Assembly: GCF_946151055.1 (NCBI RefSeq) | Contig: NZ_CAMGYZ010000005.1 | Location: 186,001 to 250,000, forward strand | DNA length: 64,000 nucleotides | DNA from: Bacillus sp. Marseille-Q3570 | Lineage (GTDB): Bacteria > Bacillota > Bacilli > Bacillales > Fictibacillaceae | Reading direction: 5' to 3' | Shown here: positions 42,800-51,206 of the stretch, piece by piece | Position numbering within the stretch: the stretch's first letter is position 1 | How the letters are laid out: each line of letters begins with the position of its first letter | The notes under the pieces: generated by a model | Told to the model about the DNA's origin: nothing | Seen by the model: only the letters and a program-made list of their open reading frames with translations | Databases searched by the model: none | Position numbers and translations under genes: made by a program

Positions 42800-44398
42800 A
42801 TGGATAACAAAACTCTTAAGCGGTTATCGGTAATAACCTTATCGACAGCAGCAGCAGTGTCATTTACAGGCGAAGATACTGTATTTGCTGATCAATCAGA
42901 TGAATCGGTATTTTCAGATGTGGACAAGTCAGATTACTACTATGAAGCAGTCTACGCATTAGTAGATATGGGTGTGCTGACTGGATATGACGATGGTACA
43001 TTCCGTCCAAAAAATGATATTACTCGTGCAGAAGCAGCTAACATGTTTGCTAAATCTTTAGGATTGGATATGGAAAATGCAACAAACCCTGGCTTTACAG
43101 ATGTAAAAGAAGGTAAGTGGTATTATGGGGCAGTCTCTGCATTGGCAAATGCTAAAATTTTAAATGGTTATGAGGATGGTACATTTAAACCGGAACAAAC
43201 CATCACACGTGCAGAGATGGCTAAAATGATAGCTGTTTCTTATAACCTTGTTGACATGGAGGGGGAATTAGATAAGTTTGAAGATGTAGAAGATGGCGAC
43301 TGGTTCAAGGATTACGTAGAAATCTTAGCAGAAAATGAAGTTACTCAAGGACAAACAGCAACGGAATTTGCGCCTGGTGAAAACGTAACACGTGGTCAAG
43401 CTGCTACTTTCCTTTATCGCAGCGAGCAACTGATTTCTAGTTTATTGTTGGATAATGAATACGCAGTGGCTATGAATGGTGAAGCTAGTGTAAGTGAACG
43501 ATTCACTGGTAATGGTTCTTTTACTAATGTTGCAGATAAAAAGGCTGAATTCTATATCGATCCATTACAAATTGAAGGTATAGGTGAAATCAAACTTTCT
43601 GAAATTGATAGTATTTCATATGCTTCAAAAAAAGAAGATGAAACAAAGGCGTTGGATTTTGCGTTGGAAATCTACACAGTTGGTGATAAGCATGGATGGT
43701 ATGAAGAACGTTTATCATCAGAACCAATGTATGCGAATGAATATAATGCGAATGAAGGTCAATGGAATACCTGGAATACGGATACTGGCGAGAACCAATT
43801 AGTATTTTATGACAGCAACCATGGACCTGCAGGATTTAATAATGGACCAACTCTTCAAGACCTTGAATCCAAACCTATTGATTGGAGCAACTACGGTGGT
43901 GAACCTGGGGCTATCAATTATGCTTCTCAAACAGTGAAATACTTCAAATTACAGACTGGAAGTGGATGGACTGACTTTAAAGGGTATGTAGACCGTCTTG
44001 TTATTACATTGAAAAATGGTGCTGTCTTTGAAATCGACATGGAGCCAAGCCATGCGCCATCAGGTGTAACAGCTCAAGATCATGATGATGAAGGCACAGG
44101 AGTAAACGGACTGGATTTTACAGTGAATTGGACAGCCAGCGCTTGGACTGAAGCTGATCATCAGGAAATCTACATCCTGCCTGAAAACACAACATTCGAC
44201 CTTGAGCAACAAACTGCTGTTGCTGAGATTGAGGATTCGACTACAGAAACATGGACTGGTACAGAAGATCTAACAAAGGATAGCATCGGTGCTAGTTTAG
44301 GTTCCGTAGATTATGATGTATATGTTGTATCGTATAATGAGGATGGTAGTGAATATTATGTTAGTGAGGTAGTGACATTCACTCCAGAATCAGACTGA
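42800..44398 (+). CDS. SLH protein with large unknown C-terminal domain (minor S-layer-like protein)
   Basis: A 532-residue acidic precursor. Signal peptide ends VFA (about 30). Three SLH modules cover about 36-205 (ITRAEA, ITRAEM, VTRGQA). The region of about 215-430 (QIEGIGEIKLSEIDSISY, TVKYFKLQTGSGWTDFKGYVD) appears beta-rich and may bind carbohydrate; the end (about 430-532) looks like an FN3-like unit. No family is named. GGGGG lies before the ATG. The N-terminal SLH arrangement and composition resemble the S-layer subunit, so it could be a secondary surface-layer component. Confidence 0.85.
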   Translation: MDNKTLKRLSVITLSTAAAVSFTGEDTVFADQSDESVFSDVDKSDYYYEAVYALVDMGVLTGYDDGTFRPKNDITRAEAANMFAKSLGLDMENATNPGFTDVKEGKWYYGAVSALANAKILNGYEDGTFKPEQTITRAEMAKMIAVSYNLVDMEGELDKFEDVEDGDWFKDYVEILAENEVTQGQTATEFAPGENVTRGQAATFLYRSEQLISSLLLDNEYAVAMNGEASVSERFTGNGSFTNVADKKAEFYIDPLQIEGIGEIKLSEIDSISYASKKEDETKALDFALEIYTVGDKHGWYEERLSSEPMYANEYNANEGQWNTWNTDTGENQLVFYDSNHGPAGFNNGPTLQDLESKPIDWSNYGGEPGAINYASQTVKYFKLQTGSGWTDFKGYVDRLVITLKNGAVFEIDMEPSHAPSGVTAQDHDDEGTGVNGLDFTVNWTASAWTEADHQEIYILPENTTFDLEQQTAVAEIEDSTTETWTGTEDLTKDSIGASLGSVDYDVYVVSYNEDGSEYYVSEVVTFTPESD

Positions 44399-44404
44399 AG
44401 AATG

Positions 44405-44440
44405 AAAAAGACGATGATTCACAGAATCATCGTCTTTTCA
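44405..44440 (+). terminator. Intrinsic terminator
   Basis: AAAAGACGATGATTC / GAATCATCGTCTTTT, a 15-base perfect stem with a three-base loop. Confidence 0.9.
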
Positions 44441-44626
44441 AAAGGAAAGAAACGGTTTCAGGCGAGACCTAAGTTCATATCCGTAAAGAGGTCTCCATTA
44501 TTCCAACCAAGTTTTACCTATGAAACTATCATACCATTATTTTCATAGTAATAATTCATTTTATAAAAAATTTTTATATTTTTTTACAGTTATAAGAAAA
44601 TTTGCATGATGTCGAAGGAGAGAATT

Positions 44627-44830
44627 ATGAAAAAAAGAGTCAGTATAACCTTAGATGAGGAGTTAAATAAGAAAATCACAGATAAAGCAGAGGAAACCGG
44701 GATCAGTAAAAGTGTCTTTATAGGATTTGCAGCTTCCTATTTACTTCACCAGATGGAAAATATCGAAAAGACGATGCCCGAATCAAATGCCGTCTATCAA
44801 TTGATTAAGCAAAACATTGATTTTGAATAA
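44627..44830 (+). CDS. Ribbon-helix-helix (CopG-like) DNA-binding protein
   Basis: 67 residues from the ATG at 44627 (AGGAG 6 bases upstream; an ATG at 44606 has no site). The N-terminus KKRVSITLDEELNKKITDKAEE plus TGISKSVFIG is the strand-helix-helix of an RHH repressor. The C-terminal half is a helix that may mediate oligomerisation. No toxin gene is adjacent. It lies between an SLH gene and secA2-slaP, so a role in controlling S-layer genes is possible but unproven. Confidence 0.8.
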   Translation: MKKRVSITLDEELNKKITDKAEETGISKSVFIGFAASYLLHQMENIEKTMPESNAVYQLIKQNIDFE

Positions 44831-44846
44831 GGGGAAAGGCGATTAT

Positions 44847-44895
44847 ATAAAAAGGGCTGTTCAATGCTAGATTTTCTTTTGCATTGGACAGCCTC
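44847..44895 (-). terminator. Intrinsic terminator
   Basis: GGGCTGTTCAATGC / GCATTGGACAGCC stem with TTTTT on the minus-strand side. It ends the secA2-slaP transcript and can also serve the RHH gene. Confidence 0.82.
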
Positions 44896-44907
44896 ACTTT
44901 ATTTTCT

Positions 44908-45801
44908 TTACTTATTTTGAGGGGGATATGCTTTCCATTTCGATAAATCATATTCCTCTTTAAGAACTAACGATTTTGGAAATATGAACGTCCATGGTTT
45001 ACTAGTGTTTGCTTTCACTTCTAAATTGTCCAGTTCAAAACCACCTTTAGCAATCGTTTCCCCATCTGCATCTTCAACGATCAACGGTAATTTTTCAAGC
45101 TGAATGTTCTTTTCAGAGCCATTTCTGATCAATATCGTTATATGGAGATCTCCATTATTCTTCTTACTCGCTTGTATACCTAAAAAGTTTATCTCACCTG
45201 GTTTAGGAGGATTCATATTCTGCATGATTTCTTCTAATTTATTTTTGTTATCTTCAGAAAGACTTTGCTCCCAACTTTTTTCAAGATCGAGTTGGTGTGG
45301 TTTGGTTTGTTTTATTTCGAATGCCAGCTTCCATCCTTCCCGAGGTAAATGATCGACGTATAAGTCTTTGGAATTAAAAATGAAGTTCCAAGGGCGGCTG
45401 CTATTAGGCGGTAATTCACCAAACTCTTGAAAAGAGAAGCGTTTCCTGCCGAGCATCTCTCCTGATTCAGCCATTAATAATAAGGTAGAATCTTGTAATT
45501 GGATGGGCTTTGGTATACTGTTTCTTACGAAGGCCGTTACGATGTGTTCATCCTTTGCTTCGTTCTTTATTATTTCAATTCCTGATAAAGAAATCTGATT
45601 CGGTTTTAAATTTTCACATTCGTTATTTAAAAACTGATACACATACTTTTTTTCTGAAGGTACTTCCCAGGAAGGGTGGAACGATAAAGGGGTTTCTACG
45701 GTTTCTTCATTTGATTCTATTTGTGTATGTTCTCCAATCAATTCTTTGGAAGAGATTGAGCTGTCTTTTCCTTGTTTCTTCTTTTTGAGTGAAAATAACA
45801 T
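44908..45801 (-). CDS. slaP: Accessory Sec system S-layer assembly protein SlaP
   Basis: A 297-residue protein without a signal peptide. It has two related beta-rich SLAP-type repeats: residues about 45-165 (FHPSWEVPSEKKYVYQFLNNE, PNSSRPWNFIF) and about 185-297 (PPKPGEINFLGIQA, ANTSKPWTFIFPKS). This matches SlaP of B. anthracis, encoded next to secA2 and needed for efficient secretion of Sap and EA1. It starts 11 bases after the secA2 stop, with AGGAGG between, so the pair forms an operon. The exact mechanism of SlaP is not settled. Confidence 0.92.
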   Translation of the reverse strand: MLFSLKKKKQGKDSSISSKELIGEHTQIESNEETVETPLSFHPSWEVPSEKKYVYQFLNNECENLKPNQISLSGIEIIKNEAKDEHIVTAFVRNSIPKPIQLQDSTLLLMAESGEMLGRKRFSFQEFGELPPNSSRPWNFIFNSKDLYVDHLPREGWKLAFEIKQTKPHQLDLEKSWEQSLSEDNKNKLEEIMQNMNPPKPGEINFLGIQASKKNNGDLHITILIRNGSEKNIQLEKLPLIVEDADGETIAKGGFELDNLEVKANTSKPWTFIFPKSLVLKEEYDLSKWKAYPPQNK

Positions 45802-45812
45802 CTTGTTCCTCC

Positions 45813-48185
45813 TTAACGATTTTGATCAGTTTTCAAGTATGAACGTGCCATGATCGTGGCATGCTTACTGATTTTTTCTTCTATTTTTTGATAAGTGAAT
45901 AGAAAGATTTCGTATCCTTCCTTTTCGTATAATCTCATTGGATCCTCTTGGCCGTAGCTTCGCAAACCGATACCTTCTTTTAATCGATTCATTTTTTCAA
46001 GATGTTCAACCCAGCTTTGATCGATGAATTGTAAAATAATCTGTCTGAATCTCTGTGCCCAATGGGGCTTTTCTTCAAAAATTCTTTCCAACAAATTCAA
46101 AGATTCTTCCATTTTTGGCAAAACAATTGCTTGGATATCCTTTACTTCCTCAATATGATCACTAGCAAGTTCGGATATCGTAATAGGAATCAAATGATCT
46201 AAGGCACTATTTAAACGATGAAGGTCCCAATCTTCAGGTATATCCGAGATACAGTGGTTTTCAATCGTTCGAATAATAGAATGCTCCATAACAGGTCTGA
46301 TCAAATCAATAAAATCCTTTTCACTCAGGAGCCATTGGTTGCGCAATTGCTTAAATATCACAGTACGTTGCTCATTTACGATGTCATCCAGTTTCAAATT
46401 ATAATCTCTTATCGAATGATTGCTGCTTTCACATATCCTTTGAGTACGTGCTACAAAATCGTGAATATCTTTATTGAGTATTTTTCCATTTGAAGTTGTT
46501 TTGAGCTTAGGTCTGCGTTTTTCAATTTCATCCATTGCAAACCTACGGAACATGTCATCTTCGATCGAAATGAAGAATTGGGAAGAGCCAGGATCACCTT
46601 GACGGCCGGATCTTCCTTTAAGTTGATTGTCGATTCGTCGACTCTCGTGGCGCTCAGTACCGATGACTCGAAGTCCGCCCAATTCTGCGACTCCTTCACC
46701 TAAAATGATGTCAGTTCCTCTTCCTGCCATATTCGTAGCGATGGTAATTTGCCCTTTTTGACCAGCCATGGATATAAGCTGGACTTCCCGTTCAACACTT
46801 TTTGCATTTAGAATTTCGTACGGGAGATCGAACTCATCCAAATATTTGGCCGCTTTCTCCGATTGCTCGATAGAAGTCGTTCCAATCAATACCGGCTGAC
46901 CTTTACTATTACAGGATTTCACATCTGCAGCCATAGCACGATATTTTTGATCAGCCGTTTCAAAGACAAGGTCATCCATATCGACACGAATTTTCGGCTT
47001 GTTGGTAGGGACAGTGATAACATCCATTCCATATGTTTGTTCAAATTCTTTTTTCTCTGTTTTTGCTGTACCAGTCATACCTGATAACGTTGGATACATA
47101 CGGAAGTAGTTTTGCACCGTAATCGTTGCTTGGGTCTTGTTTTCTTCAGTTATCTCAAGACCTTCCTTAGCTTCAATTGCTTGATGCAAGCCATCACTTA
47201 ATGTACGACCCTCCATTATACGTCCTGTAAACTGATCGATAAGCTCGATCTTTCCCTCTCTGACAATGTAATCAACATCACGGCGGAACATGACACGTGC
47301 TCGTAAGCATTGGATTATGTAATGGTAAAGTGTCTGATGCTCCAGGTCATAAAGATTGTCGATACCAAAAGCTTTTTCAACCTTATTGATTCCATCATCA
47401 GTAAGATTTGTAGATTTCGTCTCTGGATCGTATGTAAAATCTATTTCTTCACTAAATTGTTTGACGACCATTGATGCTACATTGAAAAGTTCTGCACTTA
47501 GATTTGTTTTACCAGCAATGATCAGAGGTGTTTTCGCTTCATCGATCAATACACTGTCCACTTCATCTATGAGTGCAAAATGATAAGGGCGTTGAACTCG
47601 ATCCTGTGGGTTATAAACCATGTTATCTCTTAAGAAATCGAAACCGAATTCATTTCCTACACCATATGTAATGTCTGCACTATAGGCAGCTTTCTTTTCA
47701 GCAGGAGTGATTTGAGGGACGTTCAATCCAACAGTAAGTCCAAGAAATTCATGTATTTTCCCAATGATTTCTTTGTCTCTATTGGCGAGGTATTCATTCA
47801 CTGTAATGACATGAACTCCTTTGCCTTCTAAAGCTCTTAAATAACTTGGTAAAGAAGCAACGAGTGTTTTTCCTTCTCCAGTGGCCATTTCGGCAATGTT
47901 TCCATCAGTTAAAGCCAATCCTCCAATAAGTTGAACATCATAATGTCTTTGACCCAGCACACGTTTAGCTGCTTCACGGACCACAGCGAAAGCTTCTACC
48001 TGAATATCATATATAGTACTGCCGCTTTGTAATGAATACTTAAAATCAATGGTTTTAGCTTGCAGTTGTGCATCAGAAAGATTTTCAATGTCTGGTTCTA
48101 TGTTGTTAATTTGATCTACTATTTTAAGATATTTTTTTAACGATCGATTATCAGAATCTACCATCTTTTTTATGTAAGTAAGCAT
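45813..48185 (-). CDS. secA2: Accessory Sec system translocase ATPase SecA2
   Basis: 790 residues, close to B. anthracis SecA2 and shorter than housekeeping SecA. Walker A is in MATGEGKTLVA (near residue 105), Walker B in LIDEVDSVLIDEA, and helicase motifs GTTSIEQSEK, ATNMAGRGTDI and GRSGRQGDPGSSQFF are intact. It lacks the zinc-binding C-terminal linker of SecA1. SecA2 with SlaP exports S-layer proteins through SecYEG. GGGAGAGAAAGG precedes the ATG. It is first in the secA2-slaP operon and divergent from the SLH glucosaminidase gene. Confidence 0.95.
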   Translation of the reverse strand: MLTYIKKMVDSDNRSLKKYLKIVDQINNIEPDIENLSDAQLQAKTIDFKYSLQSGSTIYDIQVEAFAVVREAAKRVLGQRHYDVQLIGGLALTDGNIAEMATGEGKTLVASLPSYLRALEGKGVHVITVNEYLANRDKEIIGKIHEFLGLTVGLNVPQITPAEKKAAYSADITYGVGNEFGFDFLRDNMVYNPQDRVQRPYHFALIDEVDSVLIDEAKTPLIIAGKTNLSAELFNVASMVVKQFSEEIDFTYDPETKSTNLTDDGINKVEKAFGIDNLYDLEHQTLYHYIIQCLRARVMFRRDVDYIVREGKIELIDQFTGRIMEGRTLSDGLHQAIEAKEGLEITEENKTQATITVQNYFRMYPTLSGMTGTAKTEKKEFEQTYGMDVITVPTNKPKIRVDMDDLVFETADQKYRAMAADVKSCNSKGQPVLIGTTSIEQSEKAAKYLDEFDLPYEILNAKSVEREVQLISMAGQKGQITIATNMAGRGTDIILGEGVAELGGLRVIGTERHESRRIDNQLKGRSGRQGDPGSSQFFISIEDDMFRRFAMDEIEKRRPKLKTTSNGKILNKDIHDFVARTQRICESSNHSIRDYNLKLDDIVNEQRTVIFKQLRNQWLLSEKDFIDLIRPVMEHSIIRTIENHCISDIPEDWDLHRLNSALDHLIPITISELASDHIEEVKDIQAIVLPKMEESLNLLERIFEEKPHWAQRFRQIILQFIDQSWVEHLEKMNRLKEGIGLRSYGQEDPMRLYEKEGYEIFLFTYQKIEEKISKHATIMARSYLKTDQNR

Positions 48186-48412
48186 AAACCTTTCTCTCCC
48201 TATTTCCTTGGTAAAACTAGTATATCATAGAAACTTCTACAAAATTAACCAACTATTGAGGGTTTGTCGAATATGAGGAAATAAATTTTAAAAATAACAA
48301 AAATTCCATGTAATAAATAGGGATAATTTGTAGAAATAGATAAAAAGTTGGTAGTATTTGCACGGACACTTTGATAATGTAATAGAATAGTAATTTATTA
48401 GGGGGTTGAAGT

Positions 48413-50326
48413 ATGCAAGTGCATATGAAGAAGATTCTTTCTGCAGTCGTCTTGGTTTTGATGATGTCATTGGTTGTTATGCCTGGTGTAAAGGCAGCGG
48501 ATGACATAACAGGACACTATGCTGAAAAAGAAATGAGAGCTTTAAATGAAAAGGGAATCATGAAGGGAGATAGTCCTGGGACCTTTTCACCTGAACGTGC
48601 TGTTACACGTGCAGAGTTTTCAGCATTTGTGAAAAGGGCTCTAGAACTGAACATTCCGATTGATCCAAGTACAGAATCTTTTAGTGATGTGGAGCCGGGA
48701 GATTGGTTTTATGACGCAGTAAACCAAACAGTAGCTGCAAAAATCATCACAGGGTATCCAGAGGGTGATTTTAGACCAAATCAAAAAATCACACGTGAAG
48801 AAATGGCAGTAATTATGTACCGTGCATTGCAATTCAAGGGTATAGAGATGGAAGAGATGTCTTTAGGTTTCAAAGATAAAGATACTATCCATAAGGATTT
48901 TGTTGATGAAGTTTCCAAGGTTGCATCGGTCAAACTGATTGAAGGTTATCCAGATAATACATACAGACCTAAAGACAATACAAAACGTGCTGATGCGGCA
49001 ATCGTAATCTATCGAATGCTCAACATCATCACCCCACCGCCTGTTCTTGAATACAGTGTTGCCAATATCACTTCTGATGGAGAACTAAATGAAGTGAAAA
49101 AGTATGAAACGTATACGGATGCTAAAAATGCAATAAAATCACCTGCATCCCAAGTCGTCATGAAGGGGAAAAAAATCGTCTGGATGAAGAGTGGTCTTAC
49201 AACCTCTAACGGATTTACGATCATTTACGACAGCACAAAATTCACTTCCAACTACACTTATGTAACGACAGGAACAGAAATGCAATACCATTCTGCAGGG
49301 GATACATGGGTGGAAGTCACTGTGGCTGATACCAAAGGATATGTGAAAAAGGACAATGTTACCTTGACCCCATATCAAATGTTACAAGGAAGATCCTACT
49401 ATTATGCAAGTTCAGGACACCTTTATCATTACATTTATAGTCCTACACTTAACAAATATAGTGGAATTTTAATTGGAAAAGCTCCATCATTCATGACCTC
49501 AGGGACGAAGTACTACAGCTGGGATGGAAATGAGTTCTATAATACTGCTGGTAATAAAGTAGGACAAGCTTATCAATATTATCAGTACGTGCCTCTGTAT
49601 ACCAAAACAACTTATACAGCTGCACAATTAGACTCTTTCATTAAAAGTTCTTACCCAGACACTTATAAAAGTAAGTACCCTACATCACCGTTAGAAGGTA
49701 CTGGGGAAATATTCAAGATGGTAGAAGAGAAATATGGTGTGAACGCATTATACTTCTTATCTCACGCAATTCATGAAAGTGCTTGGGGGACAAGTCGTAT
49801 TGCGGTGGATAAGAATAACTTGTTTGGATTAGGGGCTGTAGACAGCAACCCTTATGAAAATGCCATAACCTTTGACTCTTTGGAAGAAGGTATTGAGGAA
49901 GCTGCGGTAAAATATATCATTCCTAAATACTTCACAGAAAGCAACCCGATTTATCATGGGGCATTCTTAGGGAATAAGACCATGGGGATGAACGTGAAAT
50001 ACGCATCAGATCCATATTGGGCTGAGAAAATCGGAGCATATATGTATAAAGCAGAGCTTTTTCTAAAAGGTGGAGATTTAGGAATCTATCAATTAGGATT
50101 GACGAATGCTGTTTCGTTGAATGTAAGATCTGAGTCTAAGGTTGCGGATGGCAACATCATTTATAAGTATCCAAAATCGGGGACAAGCGTCGCTATTGTA
50201 AACGAATCCTCACAATCAGATGGCGTATGGTACCAAATCGTTCCAAAGAAATCGAATCCTAAAGCATATATATATGGAAATGGGAAATATGGTACTTTAT
50301 CCAAAACAATAAATGTAGCAAAATAA
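48413..50326 (+). CDS. SLH-anchored beta-N-acetylglucosaminidase (BslO-like)
   Basis: A 637-residue precursor. Signal peptide ends VKA (about 28). Three SLH modules cover about 33-205, a beta-rich SH3-like spacer about 216-400, a GH73 glucosaminidase domain about 430-550 (LSHAIHESAWGTSRIA with the catalytic Glu near 456, KNNLFGLGA), and a C-terminal SH3b domain (VSLNVRSESKVADG). The layout matches B. anthracis BslO, the S-layer-associated glucosaminidase that controls chain length. The ATG at 48413 has AGGGGG 7 bases upstream. It sits beside secA2-slaP, as S-layer hydrolase genes often do. Confidence 0.93.
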   Translation: MQVHMKKILSAVVLVLMMSLVVMPGVKAADDITGHYAEKEMRALNEKGIMKGDSPGTFSPERAVTRAEFSAFVKRALELNIPIDPSTESFSDVEPGDWFYDAVNQTVAAKIITGYPEGDFRPNQKITREEMAVIMYRALQFKGIEMEEMSLGFKDKDTIHKDFVDEVSKVASVKLIEGYPDNTYRPKDNTKRADAAIVIYRMLNIITPPPVLEYSVANITSDGELNEVKKYETYTDAKNAIKSPASQVVMKGKKIVWMKSGLTTSNGFTIIYDSTKFTSNYTYVTTGTEMQYHSAGDTWVEVTVADTKGYVKKDNVTLTPYQMLQGRSYYYASSGHLYHYIYSPTLNKYSGILIGKAPSFMTSGTKYYSWDGNEFYNTAGNKVGQAYQYYQYVPLYTKTTYTAAQLDSFIKSSYPDTYKSKYPTSPLEGTGEIFKMVEEKYGVNALYFLSHAIHESAWGTSRIAVDKNNLFGLGAVDSNPYENAITFDSLEEGIEEAAVKYIIPKYFTESNPIYHGAFLGNKTMGMNVKYASDPYWAEKIGAYMYKAELFLKGGDLGIYQLGLTNAVSLNVRSESKVADGNIIYKYPKSGTSVAIVNESSQSDGVWYQIVPKKSNPKAYIYGNGKYGTLSKTINVAK

Positions 50327-50332
50327 AAATTA

Positions 50333-50368
50333 GGGAATGCGGCTATTTCTAGTTGCATTCCCTTGTGT
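50333..50368 (+). terminator. Weak intrinsic terminator
   Basis: GGGAATGC / GCATTCCC stem followed by TTGTGTT, after the glucosaminidase gene; the T tract is poor. Confidence 0.55.
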
Positions 50369-50465
50369 TATGGTAATGTTAGTTTTTTAACATGTTAAAT
50401 TTAGGTTTAGGTCGCAAAAATCAACAATTTAGATTAATAGAACCATATTTTAAGGGGAAGAATTT

Positions 50466-51206
50466 ATGAAGTTAAACAAAATAGATGTGATGGGTGTACC
50501 ATTTGTCAATACCTCAATGGATTCATTCATTAAACACCTGCATGAATCACATATAGAGAAAGAAAATAAAGCGTTTGTCATTACGGCAAATCCTGAAATT
50601 GTCATGTATGCGAGTGAAGATGTTAGTTATAAGAACGTCTTGAATGATGCTGATTATGTCACCCCGGATGGAATCGGGATTGTAAAAGCAGCAAGAATTC
50701 TCGGGACTCCGATTCAAGAAAGAGTATCTGGGTTCGATATCATGTGCAATCTTTTACAGATAGCAAATGAAAATCATTTTTCAGTTTACTTATTAGGTGC
50801 GAAAGAAGAGGTTTTACAATCTGCTGAGGCAAATATTCAAGCAACTTATCCAAACGTAGGCATCGTTGGTTCGCACAATGGCTATTTTAATTGGGAAGAT
50901 GATGATATTGTGAAAGATATCCAGCAGCTTCAACCAGATATGGTTTTTGTGGCACTTGGGTTACCAAGACAAGAAAATTGGATTGCAGAGAATATCCATC
51001 ATTTCAATAAAGGCATTTTTATGGGAGTGGGAGGTAGTTTTGATGTGTTTGCTGGAATTGTGAAGCGAGCGCCTGTAATCTACCAAAACTTGAATTTAGA
51101 GTGGTTTTATAGATTGGTGAAGCAACCATCAAGGGCTAAAAGGATGTTAGCATTACCAAAGTTCATGATCAAAGTGATTGAACAGAAAGTAAAGGGAAGA
51201 AAATGA
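50466..51206 (+). CDS. tagA: WecG/TagA/CpsF family ManNAc transferase
   Basis: A 246-residue cytoplasmic glycosyltransferase. Family blocks are visible: TANPEIVMYA, YVTPDGIGIVKAAR, VSGFDIMCNLL, VYLLGAKEEVL, and MVFVALGLPRQENWI near the centre. TagA adds ManNAc from UDP-ManNAc to GlcNAc-PP-undecaprenol, the second step in the linkage unit of wall teichoic acid. An equivalent step may serve the secondary wall polysaccharide. It overlaps the flippase gene by 4 bases. AGGGGAAG precedes the ATG. UDP-ManNAc would come from MnaA (11626). Confidence 0.92.
   Translation: MKLNKIDVMGVPFVNTSMDSFIKHLHESHIEKENKAFVITANPEIVMYASEDVSYKNVLNDADYVTPDGIGIVKAARILGTPIQERVSGFDIMCNLLQIANENHFSVYLLGAKEEVLQSAEANIQATYPNVGIVGSHNGYFNWEDDDIVKDIQQLQPDMVFVALGLPRQENWIAENIHHFNKGIFMGVGGSFDVFAGIVKRAPVIYQNLNLEWFYRLVKQPSRAKRMLALPKFMIKVIEQKVKGRK

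Noticed and set aside
44460-44500. Hairpin with GAGACCT/AGGTCTC downstream of the 42800 gene as a riboswitch
   Set aside because: A simple inverted repeat only; no conserved core of a known riboswitch class is visible.
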